From: Acidobacteriaceae bacterium KBS 89
GTDB lineage: Bacteria > Acidobacteriota > Terriglobia > Terriglobales > Acidobacteriaceae
Direction of reading: 5' to 3'
Length of the DNA: 64,000 nucleotides
NCBI GenBank assembly: GCA_000381605.1
Contig: KB906754.1
Span: forward strand, 1,447,147-1,511,146
Both the position numbers and the translations under genes were made by a program. Below the pieces are notes generated by a model. It saw only the letters and a list, made by a program, of their open reading frames with translations, was not told the origin of the DNA and made no database searches. This document shows, piece by piece, positions 8,655 to 16,938 of the stretch. How positions within the stretch are numbered: the stretch's first letter is position 1; each line of letters starts with the position of its first letter.

Positions 8655-10787
8655 TCAATTGATCTCCAAATCGGCCCTCAGCCGGATATCGTCCGATGAC
8701 GATCCAATCATCACTTTGAATGTACCCGGAGCAACAATGAACCTGTGTGTGGCTATATCGTAGTAGGACAACTGTGACACGGGAAGTGTAATCGTGACGT
8801 GCTTGGTCTCGCCCGCCTCAAGCACTATCCGTTGGAATCCGCGCAGACTCTTGATCGGTTGCACGACGTTCGACTTCGCCTGATGAACATAGAGTTGTGC
8901 AACCTCTGATCCTGCTCGCGAACCCGAATTCTGCAGATCGAACGCCACCTGAACCTCTCCTGTTGCTGAAGCTTTTGTCTGCGACAACTTCAGATTGCTG
9001 TACTTGAATTGCGTGTAGCTGAGGCCGTGACCAAAGGGATAAAGTGGCACTCCCTTGAAGTAGAGATAAGTGAAACCCTTCGACACATCGTACTCATTTT
9101 GTGGCGGCACTCCGTCGAGGCTGGCATAAACCGTGTAGGGCAGATGGCCACCCGGGTTGTAGTCGCCCAGCAACACTTGTGCAATCGCGGTCCCGCCCGC
9201 TTCCCCTGGATACCATGCATCGAGAATGGCAGGGAGATGGTCGTTCGCCCAGGTAACTGCGAGCGGCCCTGCATTCATTAGCACAAGGACCGTCTTCGGA
9301 TTGGCCGCGTAGACCGCCTCAAGCAACTGCTCCTGTGCGCCGGGAAGATTCAGGTCTCTGCGGTCTCTACCCTCGGCCTCAACTTTGAGATTTGTTCCGA
9401 GAAAGACGATGGCCACGTCCGACCTACGGGCCAGATCAGCTGCACGGGAAATCATGGACGCATCGGCAGCTTCAACGAATCCGGCGCCCTGTTCGTACTC
9501 CACCTTTACGTCGGAACCCAGAGCCTCCTTCAGCCCTTGCAATGGAGATACTTTTCTGGCTGGGGTCCCGTAGTAGTTTCCGGTCTCGAACGCAGCATCG
9601 CCAGCCGGGCCAATAACCGCAACGCTCTTTAAGTTTTCCTTCTTCAGAGGAAGAAAATTGTTCTTGTTCGAAAGCAGCGTCATCGACTCAAGCGCGGTCT
9701 GTAACGACAACTTCAGATGTTCGGGTGATCGAATTACGTCAGCTGAGATCTTGGAGTAAGGGTTCATCGAAGGCGGATCGAATGCACCGAGTCGAAACCC
9801 AACCCGTAAAACTCTTGCCAGGGCGCGATCCACATCGGAGGTCTGCAGAAGTCCACGTTGTACAGCCAGCGGAATGTTTGTCTCATACTGCACATCGTCG
9901 GAGTCGCACCCTGCCTTGATAGCCTCCGCCGTTGCCACCACGGGATCTTCAGTTATGTGGTGTGCCGTCACGAGGAGATTAACGGCGCCGAGATCGTCTG
10001 TCACAAAGCCGTCGAATTTCCATTGCCCTCGCAAAATGTCCGTCAACAGATGCTTGTTGATCGCGTCCGGCGCCCCGTTGATCGCGTTATAGGAGGACAT
10101 CACGGACTGCGCGTGTCCTTCCATAATGGCTGCTTTCCAATGAGGCAGCCAGTACTCCATCAGATTCCGTTCGTCTACTTCAGCAGATAGCCTCTGACGA
10201 TTCGTTTCCACATTGTTCACCGCGAAATGCTTCACCGTCGCCGCGACTTTGAGATAGTGTGGGTCGTCGCCCTGCAATCCCTGGACATAGGCGACGCCCA
10301 TGCGGCCCGTCAGAAACGGGTCCTCGCTGAACACCTCCTGGATCCGTCCCCACCGTGGGTCGCGACTAATGTTAATCACAGGCGAGCGGAAGACCAGGCC
10401 ATGCTTCGAACGAGGGCCATCCGCGCCAATGTTATACAGTGCGCGCGCTTCATCTGACATCGCACCGGTAATCGTGTGGACGAGGGACGGGTCCCATGTC
10501 GCTCCCATCGCGATAGCCGCGGGGAACAGCGTTGTCGGCTGCTTCGACCAGACACCATGAAGAGTCTGGTTCCATCCACCCCAGGCAGCCACCTTGAGAC
10601 GAGGAATGCCGACATTCAGATGATTCAATTGCTGCGCTTTCTCCTCGAGCGTCATTCGACCAATAAGATCGGCGACTCGTTGCTCAGTTGGTTTGGAGGA
10701 GTCGAGATATGTCGGTCGAACGGCATCCTGAGCTGACGCACTGCAAAAATAAAGCAGAAGACCACCGAGAACAGCAACAGACTTCAT
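8655..10787 (-). CDS. Exported GH3 beta-glycosidase
   Basis: A 710-residue glycoside hydrolase family 3 enzyme with a signal peptide (first about 20 residues). The N-terminal barrel carries RDPRWGRIQEVFSEDP, the substrate-binding KHFAVNN, and the nucleophile aspartate in GFVTDDLGAV. The second alpha/beta domain follows (SVAVIGPAGD, then VAIVFLGTN and EGRDR). A fibronectin-III-like domain ends the protein. Activity is likely beta-xylosidase or beta-glucosidase on oligosaccharides; motifs alone do not separate them. The ATG at 10787 has GGAG 8 bp upstream and starts right at the signal peptide, so an upstream ATG at 10847 was not used. Confidence 0.88.
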   Translation of the reverse strand: MKSVAVLGGLLLYFCSASAQDAVRPTYLDSSKPTEQRVADLIGRMTLEEKAQQLNHLNVGIPRLKVAAWGGWNQTLHGVWSKQPTTLFPAAIAMGATWDPSLVHTITGAMSDEARALYNIGADGPRSKHGLVFRSPVINISRDPRWGRIQEVFSEDPFLTGRMGVAYVQGLQGDDPHYLKVAATVKHFAVNNVETNRQRLSAEVDERNLMEYWLPHWKAAIMEGHAQSVMSSYNAINGAPDAINKHLLTDILRGQWKFDGFVTDDLGAVNLLVTAHHITEDPVVATAEAIKAGCDSDDVQYETNIPLAVQRGLLQTSDVDRALARVLRVGFRLGAFDPPSMNPYSKISADVIRSPEHLKLSLQTALESMTLLSNKNNFLPLKKENLKSVAVIGPAGDAAFETGNYYGTPARKVSPLQGLKEALGSDVKVEYEQGAGFVEAADASMISRAADLARRSDVAIVFLGTNLKVEAEGRDRRDLNLPGAQEQLLEAVYAANPKTVLVLMNAGPLAVTWANDHLPAILDAWYPGEAGGTAIAQVLLGDYNPGGHLPYTVYASLDGVPPQNEYDVSKGFTYLYFKGVPLYPFGHGLSYTQFKYSNLKLSQTKASATGEVQVAFDLQNSGSRAGSEVAQLYVHQAKSNVVQPIKSLRGFQRIVLEAGETKHVTITLPVSQLSYYDIATHRFIVAPGTFKVMIGSSSDDIRLRADLEIN

Positions 10788-10853
10788 AGTCGATCTCCAG
10801 AAAACGATTGGCCGTTGATCTACAGCCTCATGCCACACCTTGCGCATAACGAC

Positions 10854-11720
10854 TCATTTATTGCGGAGTGGTTCGATCACGGACGACATATCTTCATCGC
10901 CAAAACCTTGAGCAATGGCGACTTCAAAGAGACTTCGCGCCACCTTTGCGGTCTTCAGGTCGACATTGCAGTCCGTCGCCTCGTTCTGCGCATAGAGCAG
11001 ATCCTTGGTCATCAGCCTGAGTAAAAAATTTACGTCGTACTTCTTACTCACCATGCGTGCGGAGATGGCCCCGAGCAGAGGGCTGCCTGGAGCACCCGAC
11101 TTCAGCACGGAGAGAGCCTTCTCCCGATCGAGACCGCTGCGTTCGATCCACGTAAGCCCCTCTGCGAGAGATGCCACCTGCACTCCGCATAAGAAATTGT
11201 TGATCAGCTTCATCTTCGCACCGCTTCCCACGGAACCCAGATGAACAATCTCTTTACTCATCGCCTTCAGCACGGGTGCTGCTTTTTCCAATGCCGCTTC
11301 ACTGCCGCCCACTAGAAATGAAAGCTGACCAGCCTCAGCCTGCATACGGCTTCCCGTCACTGGAGCGTCGAGAAAATCGGACCCACGTTGCGCCGCCACT
11401 GCAGCAAGCTCAGCGATCCAGGCCGGACTGACCGTGCTCGACTCGATCAATATTGCGTCCTCTGCCGCCTCAAGAGCGCCTTCCTCTCCCAGCCATACTT
11501 CGCGGGACGCTGCGTCATCGGCCAGCATGCTGATGATGACTGATGCACCTTTGGCCGCCGCCGCTGGCGTCGACGCGAAATGCGCACCCGCACCAACTAA
11601 CACTTGCGCCTTCGCGGAAGTGCGGTTATATACAGTCAGCGAAAAACCAGCTTTCAACAGATTCGCTGCCATTCCGGCACCCATCGTGCCTAGTCCAAGC
11701 AATGCTACGTTTTCAGCCAC
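10854..11720 (-). CDS. Beta-hydroxyacid dehydrogenase (GarR/GlxR/HIBADH-like)
   Basis: A 288-residue NAD(P)-dependent reductase of the 6-phosphogluconate/3-hydroxyisobutyrate dehydrogenase family. Visible: the dinucleotide fold GLGTMGAGMAANLL at residues 8-21, the substrate loop DAPVTGSRMQAEAG, and the catalytic lysine in GAKMKLINNF. Relatives reduce tartronate semialdehyde or other small semialdehydes. Within this operon it could reduce a C3 or C4 semialdehyde made from sugar acids, or close the glycolate route with glcDEF. That is inference. The GTG start has GGAGGAG 6-7 bp upstream. The gene is 24 bp from its upstream neighbour. Confidence 0.82.
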   Translation of the reverse strand: MAENVALLGLGTMGAGMAANLLKAGFSLTVYNRTSAKAQVLVGAGAHFASTPAAAAKGASVIISMLADDAASREVWLGEEGALEAAEDAILIESSTVSPAWIAELAAVAAQRGSDFLDAPVTGSRMQAEAGQLSFLVGGSEAALEKAAPVLKAMSKEIVHLGSVGSGAKMKLINNFLCGVQVASLAEGLTWIERSGLDREKALSVLKSGAPGSPLLGAISARMVSKKYDVNFLLRLMTKDLLYAQNEATDCNVDLKTAKVARSLFEVAIAQGFGDEDMSSVIEPLRNK

Positions 11721-11744
11721 GAAACGCTCCTCCAGATCCTCTGG

Positions 11745-12761
11745 TCAGGCAAGCGGGCGAACAGCCACTTGACGGTTGTGTTCTTTGGGCTCGATTCGGA
11801 TCGGGTTTCGCAGCGCCCGCCCGAAACCTTCGTAACGCACCTCCATCCAGTCGCCATCCTTCAAAACAATGCCATCGCCAAAGCTCAGCGAGTGGGCGCC
11901 AAAGAAATGCACGTGCACATCGCCGGGTTGACGGTGTCCTTCAAACTTGAAGTGATGGTGTTCGAGGTTAGCGAGGCTGTGACACATGTTCGCCTCCCCG
12001 GTCTCCACTTTCTTGGACCAGATCGTCTCTGACCCGCGCCGGATCCGGACCTCACCGGCAACCGCTTGAAAATCCGCGCCAACGACCAGTTCAGGGCCGA
12101 GGCTGCAGCTCCGCAACTTCGAACCCGCGAGGTTGAGGTAGTTGCGCTTCTCGAATTGATGGTCGGAGAACTCGTTTCCCGCGGCCATGCCGATGCGATA
12201 CGGCGTGCCGTCCTCCCCGATCACGTAAATCCCGGCCAGCTCCGCCTCTTCCCCACCATCTTCGGCGTAAGCGGGAATCGGCAGCGGCGCAAATGGTGCC
12301 TGCAGCATAGAACCATTGCCTTTGTAGAACCACTCTGGCGCAATCCCAATCTCGCCTTCCGCGGGGCGACCGCCTTCCAGACCCCACTGAAACATGCGCA
12401 TGCTATCGGTCACAGTCTCGGCTGCCTTCGCAGCATCTTCGAGATGCATAGCCTGCCTCTCTTTCGCACTGCCCAGATGGGTTAAGCCGGTTCCCGCTAT
12501 CGCCAAACGCGACGGCGCCCCGGGAACGTCGATAGGCGCGAGCAGATGCCACTCTGACGTCCCCGCATAAATTGCGTCGTAGTCCAGGACCACACCGTTG
12601 GCAAGAGTAAGCGCGAGTTCGCTCAGTCTGCCGCCTAGACTCAGGCATCGGAGCGCCAGTTCGTAGACGCTCTGGACTTCAGTAAGGCAGCGGAGGCGTG
12701 ATCCCTCTACCACCGCCACACGGCGCAACGAACCGTTGCTGATCTGTACAAGATGAATCAT
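11745..12761 (-). CDS. AraD1/GguC-type FAH-family protein
   Basis: A 338-residue protein of the fumarylacetoacetate hydrolase superfamily in the AraD1 (GguC) branch. Family landmarks: GTGLTHLGSAKERQ near residue 90, EWFYKGNG, a Glu-rich metal region (DGGEEAELAGIYVI), and the C-terminal HFFGAHSLSFGDGI. FAH-fold relatives in pentose oxidation dehydrate 2-keto-3-deoxy-pentonates to 2-oxoglutarate semialdehyde. Coming directly after a sugar-acid dehydratase, the same role is plausible here. A strong site (GAGGAGAAGG) abuts the ATG. The gene lies 14 bp after the dehydratase stop. Exact chemistry is not proved by sequence. Confidence 0.78.
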   Translation of the reverse strand: MIHLVQISNGSLRRVAVVEGSRLRCLTEVQSVYELALRCLSLGGRLSELALTLANGVVLDYDAIYAGTSEWHLLAPIDVPGAPSRLAIAGTGLTHLGSAKERQAMHLEDAAKAAETVTDSMRMFQWGLEGGRPAEGEIGIAPEWFYKGNGSMLQAPFAPLPIPAYAEDGGEEAELAGIYVIGEDGTPYRIGMAAGNEFSDHQFEKRNYLNLAGSKLRSCSLGPELVVGADFQAVAGEVRIRRGSETIWSKKVETGEANMCHSLANLEHHHFKFEGHRQPGDVHVHFFGAHSLSFGDGIVLKDGDWMEVRYEGFGRALRNPIRIEPKEHNRQVAVRPLA

Positions 12762-12775
12762 CCTTCTCCTCTGTC

Positions 12776-13948
12776 TTACTCGATGATCTTGAAGCGCTTC
12801 AACGACTCTTCGTTCACAGTCAGCCCAAGCCCGGGAGTGTCTTCGTCAAGATCAATATATCCATCTACAGGAATAGGTTCGCCGTCGAAGATGTACCAGA
12901 ACAATTCGTTCCCAACTTCAACATCAACCTGCGGAAAGAACTCAGCCATAGGAGAGTTTAAGTTGGCCATCACGATATGGTAGTTATGCATCTGACCCGC
13001 GTGTGGAACAACAGGAATCTGGTAAGCCTCTGCCATGGCCGATATCTTGCGTGCCTGACTGATTCCCCCAACGCGATTCGTGTCGAACTGAATGTAGTCG
13101 AGAGCATTCGCCTCCAGCAGATCCCGAAAGCCAAAGATCGTAAACTCATGTTCTCCACCGGCAATGGGCACACGTCCGTAAGCTTTCAGCTCCCTGTATC
13201 CACGCGTGTCATCGGGTATGACGGGTTCTTCCAGCCATCGGAGATGGAACGGCTCCAACAGGGGCAACATTCGCTTTGCGTAGTCTAGCGTCCAACCCAT
13301 ATAGGCGTCAGCCATCACATCGATGCCGTCTCCGCAAACTTCTCGGACTGTTCTAACAAGTTCGACGTTGCGTTGCATTCCCTCAGCACCATCAACCGGT
13401 CCCCAGCCGAAGCGCAGCTTCATTGCCTTGTATCCTTCGTCCTTGTAACGCTGTGCTTCAACGCGCAGTTGATCCAGCGGCATACTGTAAAGGCGACTGG
13501 CATAGACCGGGATTCGCTTCTTCGTCCGCCCTCCCAACAACCGGTAGACCGGCTGCTTCGCGGATTTTCCCAAGAGGTCCCACAAGGCGATATCGACTGC
13601 ACTGATCGCCGTCATCGCGACGCCCTTGCGCCCGAACGCCATCGTACGGCGATACATCTGCTGCCACAGATACTCGGTGTCCCAGGGGTCTGCGCCAAGC
13701 AGCACGGGCTTTAAGTACGTGTCGATGCAAGTCTTGGTCAAGATTGGCGACAATGCAGCATTCCCCAACCCCACCAGCCCGGCGTCCGTAAATATCTCTA
13801 CCAGGACCCATCCGTGGAATGCAAAATTCCCCATGGATGCTTCCCGGAACATAACCAAGTCCATCGGATTGGTACAAAAGTGAGGAGGCAGCGGTGTAGT
13901 TTCACCCTCCCACTGAACGACTCGTGTGCGCACTTCTGTAATTTTCAT
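12776..13948 (-). CDS. Enolase-superfamily sugar-acid dehydratase (RhmD-like)
   Basis: A 390-residue mandelate-racemase/muconate-lactonising superfamily enzyme closest in motif style to L-rhamnonate dehydratase. Metal ligands are readable: Asp in DVMADAYMG, Glu in LRWLEEPV and Glu in GGEHEFT. The general-base His is in PVVPHAGQMH, and KLRFGWGP fills the first catalytic strand. It should remove water from a C5 or C6 aldonate to give a 2-keto-3-deoxy acid; the sugar is unknown. The ATG at 13948 overlaps the transporter stop as ATGA. A much longer open frame to 14428 lies inside the transporter gene and is not coding. Confidence 0.83.
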   Translation of the reverse strand: MKITEVRTRVVQWEGETTPLPPHFCTNPMDLVMFREASMGNFAFHGWVLVEIFTDAGLVGLGNAALSPILTKTCIDTYLKPVLLGADPWDTEYLWQQMYRRTMAFGRKGVAMTAISAVDIALWDLLGKSAKQPVYRLLGGRTKKRIPVYASRLYSMPLDQLRVEAQRYKDEGYKAMKLRFGWGPVDGAEGMQRNVELVRTVREVCGDGIDVMADAYMGWTLDYAKRMLPLLEPFHLRWLEEPVIPDDTRGYRELKAYGRVPIAGGEHEFTIFGFRDLLEANALDYIQFDTNRVGGISQARKISAMAEAYQIPVVPHAGQMHNYHIVMANLNSPMAEFFPQVDVEVGNELFWYIFDGEPIPVDGYIDLDEDTPGLGLTVNEESLKRFKIIE

Positions 13949-15231
13949 GATTGGCTCTCTATTGTTAGTAGGTCTGGAGTCTTGAGTGGATACACTTTGC
14001 CTCCCAGAAGCAGGATGGCTAGAAATCCGATGAGGTGAAAAGTTCCAACGATAAAAAACAGCGTTCCATATCCAAAGCCGTGACTCAGAAGGAAACCAGC
14101 GACAACGCCGAAGATAGCGCCACCGATGGCGCCACCGAAGCCGATCAGCCCCGACACCGACCCGACGGCGGATAGTGGAAAGATGTCTGCGGGCAAGGTC
14201 ATAATCAAGCCGGACCATGACTGCTGACAGAAGAATGCAATGCTGAATAGACCAAGGGCCCAGCCAACCGGTACATGCGGAACCAGCATTACCACCGGCA
14301 TAAACAGAGCGCTGAGACCGAGAACAAATTTTCTGGAGAAATCGAGTGATCGACCTCGTTTTAGAAGAGTGCTCGACAGCCATCCTCCCAGGAAGCTTCC
14401 GACTCCTGACGCTGCGTACGGTATCCATGCGTAGTAGCTCACGTGCTTCACGTCAAAGCCACGCACGTCGTAAAGATATTTCGGCAACCAGAAGAGGTAG
14501 AAATACCACGCAGAATCACTCATGAACTTGGCGAAGACCAGTACTTGAACCCTCCGCATGCTCAATACATCCATGAACGACAGTTGCTTGGCGACCACTC
14601 GCGCGTCAATCGTGGCGATTGAAGCTTGGTTATTCCCACGATAGCTGACCGACCACCATAGAACCCACGCAAAGCCCACAGCTCCTGCCGCAAAGAAGAC
14701 CATCCTCCAACCAGCCGTCAACAAAATGAGGCCGATCAGTGGAGGTGCCAGCACCGATCCCACAGCGGTACCTGCGTTGATGATGCCCATTGCAGTCGAT
14801 CGTTGCTGCGTTGGAATCCATTCTGCCACTACTCTTGTTGCCGCAGGAAAGCCTCCGCCTTCCCCTATTCCCAACAGGCAGCGTGCCGCGAGCAAGAACC
14901 CGAAGTTCATCGCTAGACCATGAAGGGCGCAGGCTCCCGACCACCACAGCATGATGAGCATGAATCCCTTACGGGTGCCCACGATGTCCAGCATTCGTCC
15001 CCCCGCCGCATACAGCACTGCATAGGGGATCAAAAACGCAAATTGCAACCACGAAAACTGCTGGTTGCTGATTGGTATCGTCCGCTGAATGGCTGAGATC
15101 GCTACCGGCAAGGTCTGCCGGTCGAAATAGCTGATGGCGATTGCAGCCGTTACCAGGACGACAAAAAACCATGGCACGTCAGCCGTATTGCGCACCATCG
15201 TCTCTTTGGCGTCTCTCAACATGGTCGCCAC
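13945..15231 (-). CDS. MFS sugar-acid transporter (ACS family)
   Basis: A 428-residue, 12-helix major facilitator of the anion:cation symporter group that includes hexuronate and galactonate carriers (ExuT, DgoT). The first helix ends in ISYFDRQTLPVAI, followed by the loop GGRMLDIVGTRKG and the GIGEGGGFPAATRVVAEW motif typical of this group. It would import sugar acids together with H+ across the inner membrane. It sits 4 bp after the GH39 gene and overlaps the dehydratase by 4 bp, so uptake and first step are co-expressed. The start is uncertain: GTG 15231, ATG 15222 and ATG 15198 are all possible. Confidence 0.83.
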   Translation of the reverse strand: MATMLRDAKETMVRNTADVPWFFVVLVTAAIAISYFDRQTLPVAISAIQRTIPISNQQFSWLQFAFLIPYAVLYAAGGRMLDIVGTRKGFMLIMLWWSGACALHGLAMNFGFLLAARCLLGIGEGGGFPAATRVVAEWIPTQQRSTAMGIINAGTAVGSVLAPPLIGLILLTAGWRMVFFAAGAVGFAWVLWWSVSYRGNNQASIATIDARVVAKQLSFMDVLSMRRVQVLVFAKFMSDSAWYFYLFWLPKYLYDVRGFDVKHVSYYAWIPYAASGVGSFLGGWLSSTLLKRGRSLDFSRKFVLGLSALFMPVVMLVPHVPVGWALGLFSIAFFCQQSWSGLIMTLPADIFPLSAVGSVSGLIGFGGAIGGAIFGVVAGFLLSHGFGYGTLFFIVGTFHLIGFLAILLLGGKVYPLKTPDLLTIESQS

Positions 15232-15235
15232 GAAA

Positions 15236-16918
15236 TCACCACTTCAAATGCATCAGCGATGTAGCCTGCCGCGGAAGCGCTGTATCAATCTTCACTTTTC
15301 CGCCACTCACATCGAGCCATTCAGGAGAACTAAGGAGCTCCAGCTGGCCTGCGTCCTTCAGTCGCGCATACTGCTCCGGCGTTGGCGTTTGCGGAGATCC
15401 CATACCTTTCCACACTGTATAGGAGTTACTGTGCGTATCGTCGATGCGATAGTGCTGCAGCAGCACCTTGCTCACTCCCGCCGGAATTCCCACGACCGTC
15501 ACCTGTACCCGAGCGCCTCCCGCTGGCACATCATCGTCATGGTAATTCCACAACATTACTGCAGCCTCGTGTTCGGTCTTCGTCGCAAATGCATCGACGT
15601 CCGGTGACTGTCGCACACCTGTTTTGAGAATATCGGCCAGTGGAATTTGTCCGGTACTACTGGTACCAACACGCTGGCCGGACATCAGGCCCGCCATGCG
15701 AAAGACATTGATGACTGGCTTATCCACTCCGTTCGTCGCGAGTGTACGAAATCCCTCAAAATACTCTTTATCCTCAAACTCAAACGACCAGGACAGCATC
15801 GAGACCAAATTCACCTGATACTGGTCCTGTAAGGTGAAGAGGCCCTTGATGGCCGCCGCCGTATACGTCGGATACAGCGGCCCGTTTCGATAGGCGTTGG
15901 ATGGATTGACCTTCATCGAGCATGCCGCGCATCCTTCCGGATCCGCCTCGCTCAAGATGATCGGGAGATGAATGTACTTCGGATACTTTGCCACGATCCG
16001 GAAACCTTCACCCGCGGCGTTCAATTCATTGGAGAGTCCCATCCGAACATGTCCGTCCACCACGGTGGGTCTGCCCTTGGGATGGAATGAAATAAAGTCG
16101 AGTGGAATCGGCTTACCGTCAGCCGCGCTCTTGTCATTCAAACAATGTTTGAGAAAGTTATCCAGAAACATGCTCGCCTTCTCTGAGGCAGGTCCGGTGC
16201 TGGCGGGACCACCCACAATTGCATTCGGCAATGCAGCCCGGACTCCTGCGACTGAGTGGTCGTAAAGTTTGTTGTATTCCTCAGGAGTGGCATGCCAATA
16301 CGGAATGTCCGGCTCGTTCCAAACCTCGAAGTACCAGGTGCTGACCTGTTCCTTGCCATAGCGCTGCACGAGATGCTCCGTATACTTTCTTACCAACTCC
16401 CCCCAGACCGCGTAGTCTTTAGGTGGATTGTTGGAAGCTCCGGAGATGGTACTGCCGGGGTAGTGAACCTGATAGTCAGTCACTCCCGGTACTGTTGCAG
16501 CTAGATCTTTGGGCATGAATCCAAGCTCCACCATGGGCCGGACTCCAGCTTTTTGAAACTCGTCAAAGGTCTGATCGGTAATGGTGAAGTCGTATACCGG
16601 CTTGCCATTTGAGTCGAGCGTGTATACGTTCGATGAACTCCACTTCAGCTCCGCCACTCCATTGCCCGATGTCAACAGGTGATGGGCGCGAATGTACACC
16701 GGTACCGGACTTAGGTCGTGCAACTCCTTGAGCAGTTGCTTGCCATACTTCATGGTTGTGTAGTTTGACTCGTCATACCCAAACCAACTGTAGATTGGCG
16801 TGTACGGCCCCTGCGACTTCGCGAGGTCAACTTGAATGGATACGGGAGTCGATTCTGACATCTGTGCCGCCGCATTCATCGCGGCGGCACAGATCAAGGT
16901 AATTGCAAGCTTTCGCAT
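15236..16918 (-). CDS. Exported GH39 beta-xylosidase-like glycosidase
   Basis: A 560-residue clan-A hydrolase with a signal peptide (residues 1-19). The (beta/alpha)8 barrel carries the acid/base in YFEVWNEPDIPYW and the likely nucleophile in LPIILSEADPEGC, matching GH39 beta-xylosidases. A C-terminal beta-sandwich follows (from about residue 440). It probably releases xylose or a related sugar from oligosaccharides outside the cytoplasm. It lies 20 bp after the TonB-receptor gene, in the same operon. GH39 also holds iduronidases and rhamnosidase-like enzymes, so the substrate is inferred from the neighbouring GH51 and GH3. Confidence 0.82.
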   Translation of the reverse strand: MRKLAITLICAAAMNAAAQMSESTPVSIQVDLAKSQGPYTPIYSWFGYDESNYTTMKYGKQLLKELHDLSPVPVYIRAHHLLTSGNGVAELKWSSSNVYTLDSNGKPVYDFTITDQTFDEFQKAGVRPMVELGFMPKDLAATVPGVTDYQVHYPGSTISGASNNPPKDYAVWGELVRKYTEHLVQRYGKEQVSTWYFEVWNEPDIPYWHATPEEYNKLYDHSVAGVRAALPNAIVGGPASTGPASEKASMFLDNFLKHCLNDKSAADGKPIPLDFISFHPKGRPTVVDGHVRMGLSNELNAAGEGFRIVAKYPKYIHLPIILSEADPEGCAACSMKVNPSNAYRNGPLYPTYTAAAIKGLFTLQDQYQVNLVSMLSWSFEFEDKEYFEGFRTLATNGVDKPVINVFRMAGLMSGQRVGTSSTGQIPLADILKTGVRQSPDVDAFATKTEHEAAVMLWNYHDDDVPAGGARVQVTVVGIPAGVSKVLLQHYRIDDTHSNSYTVWKGMGSPQTPTPEQYARLKDAGQLELLSSPEWLDVSGGKVKIDTALPRQATSLMHLKW

Positions 16919-16938
16919 CGATTAGGAGCCTTATGTTG

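Noticed and set aside
13949..14428. N-terminal extension of the RhmD-like dehydratase
   Set aside because: The extension lies inside the transporter gene and has no family similarity. The real start overlaps the transporter stop as ATGA.
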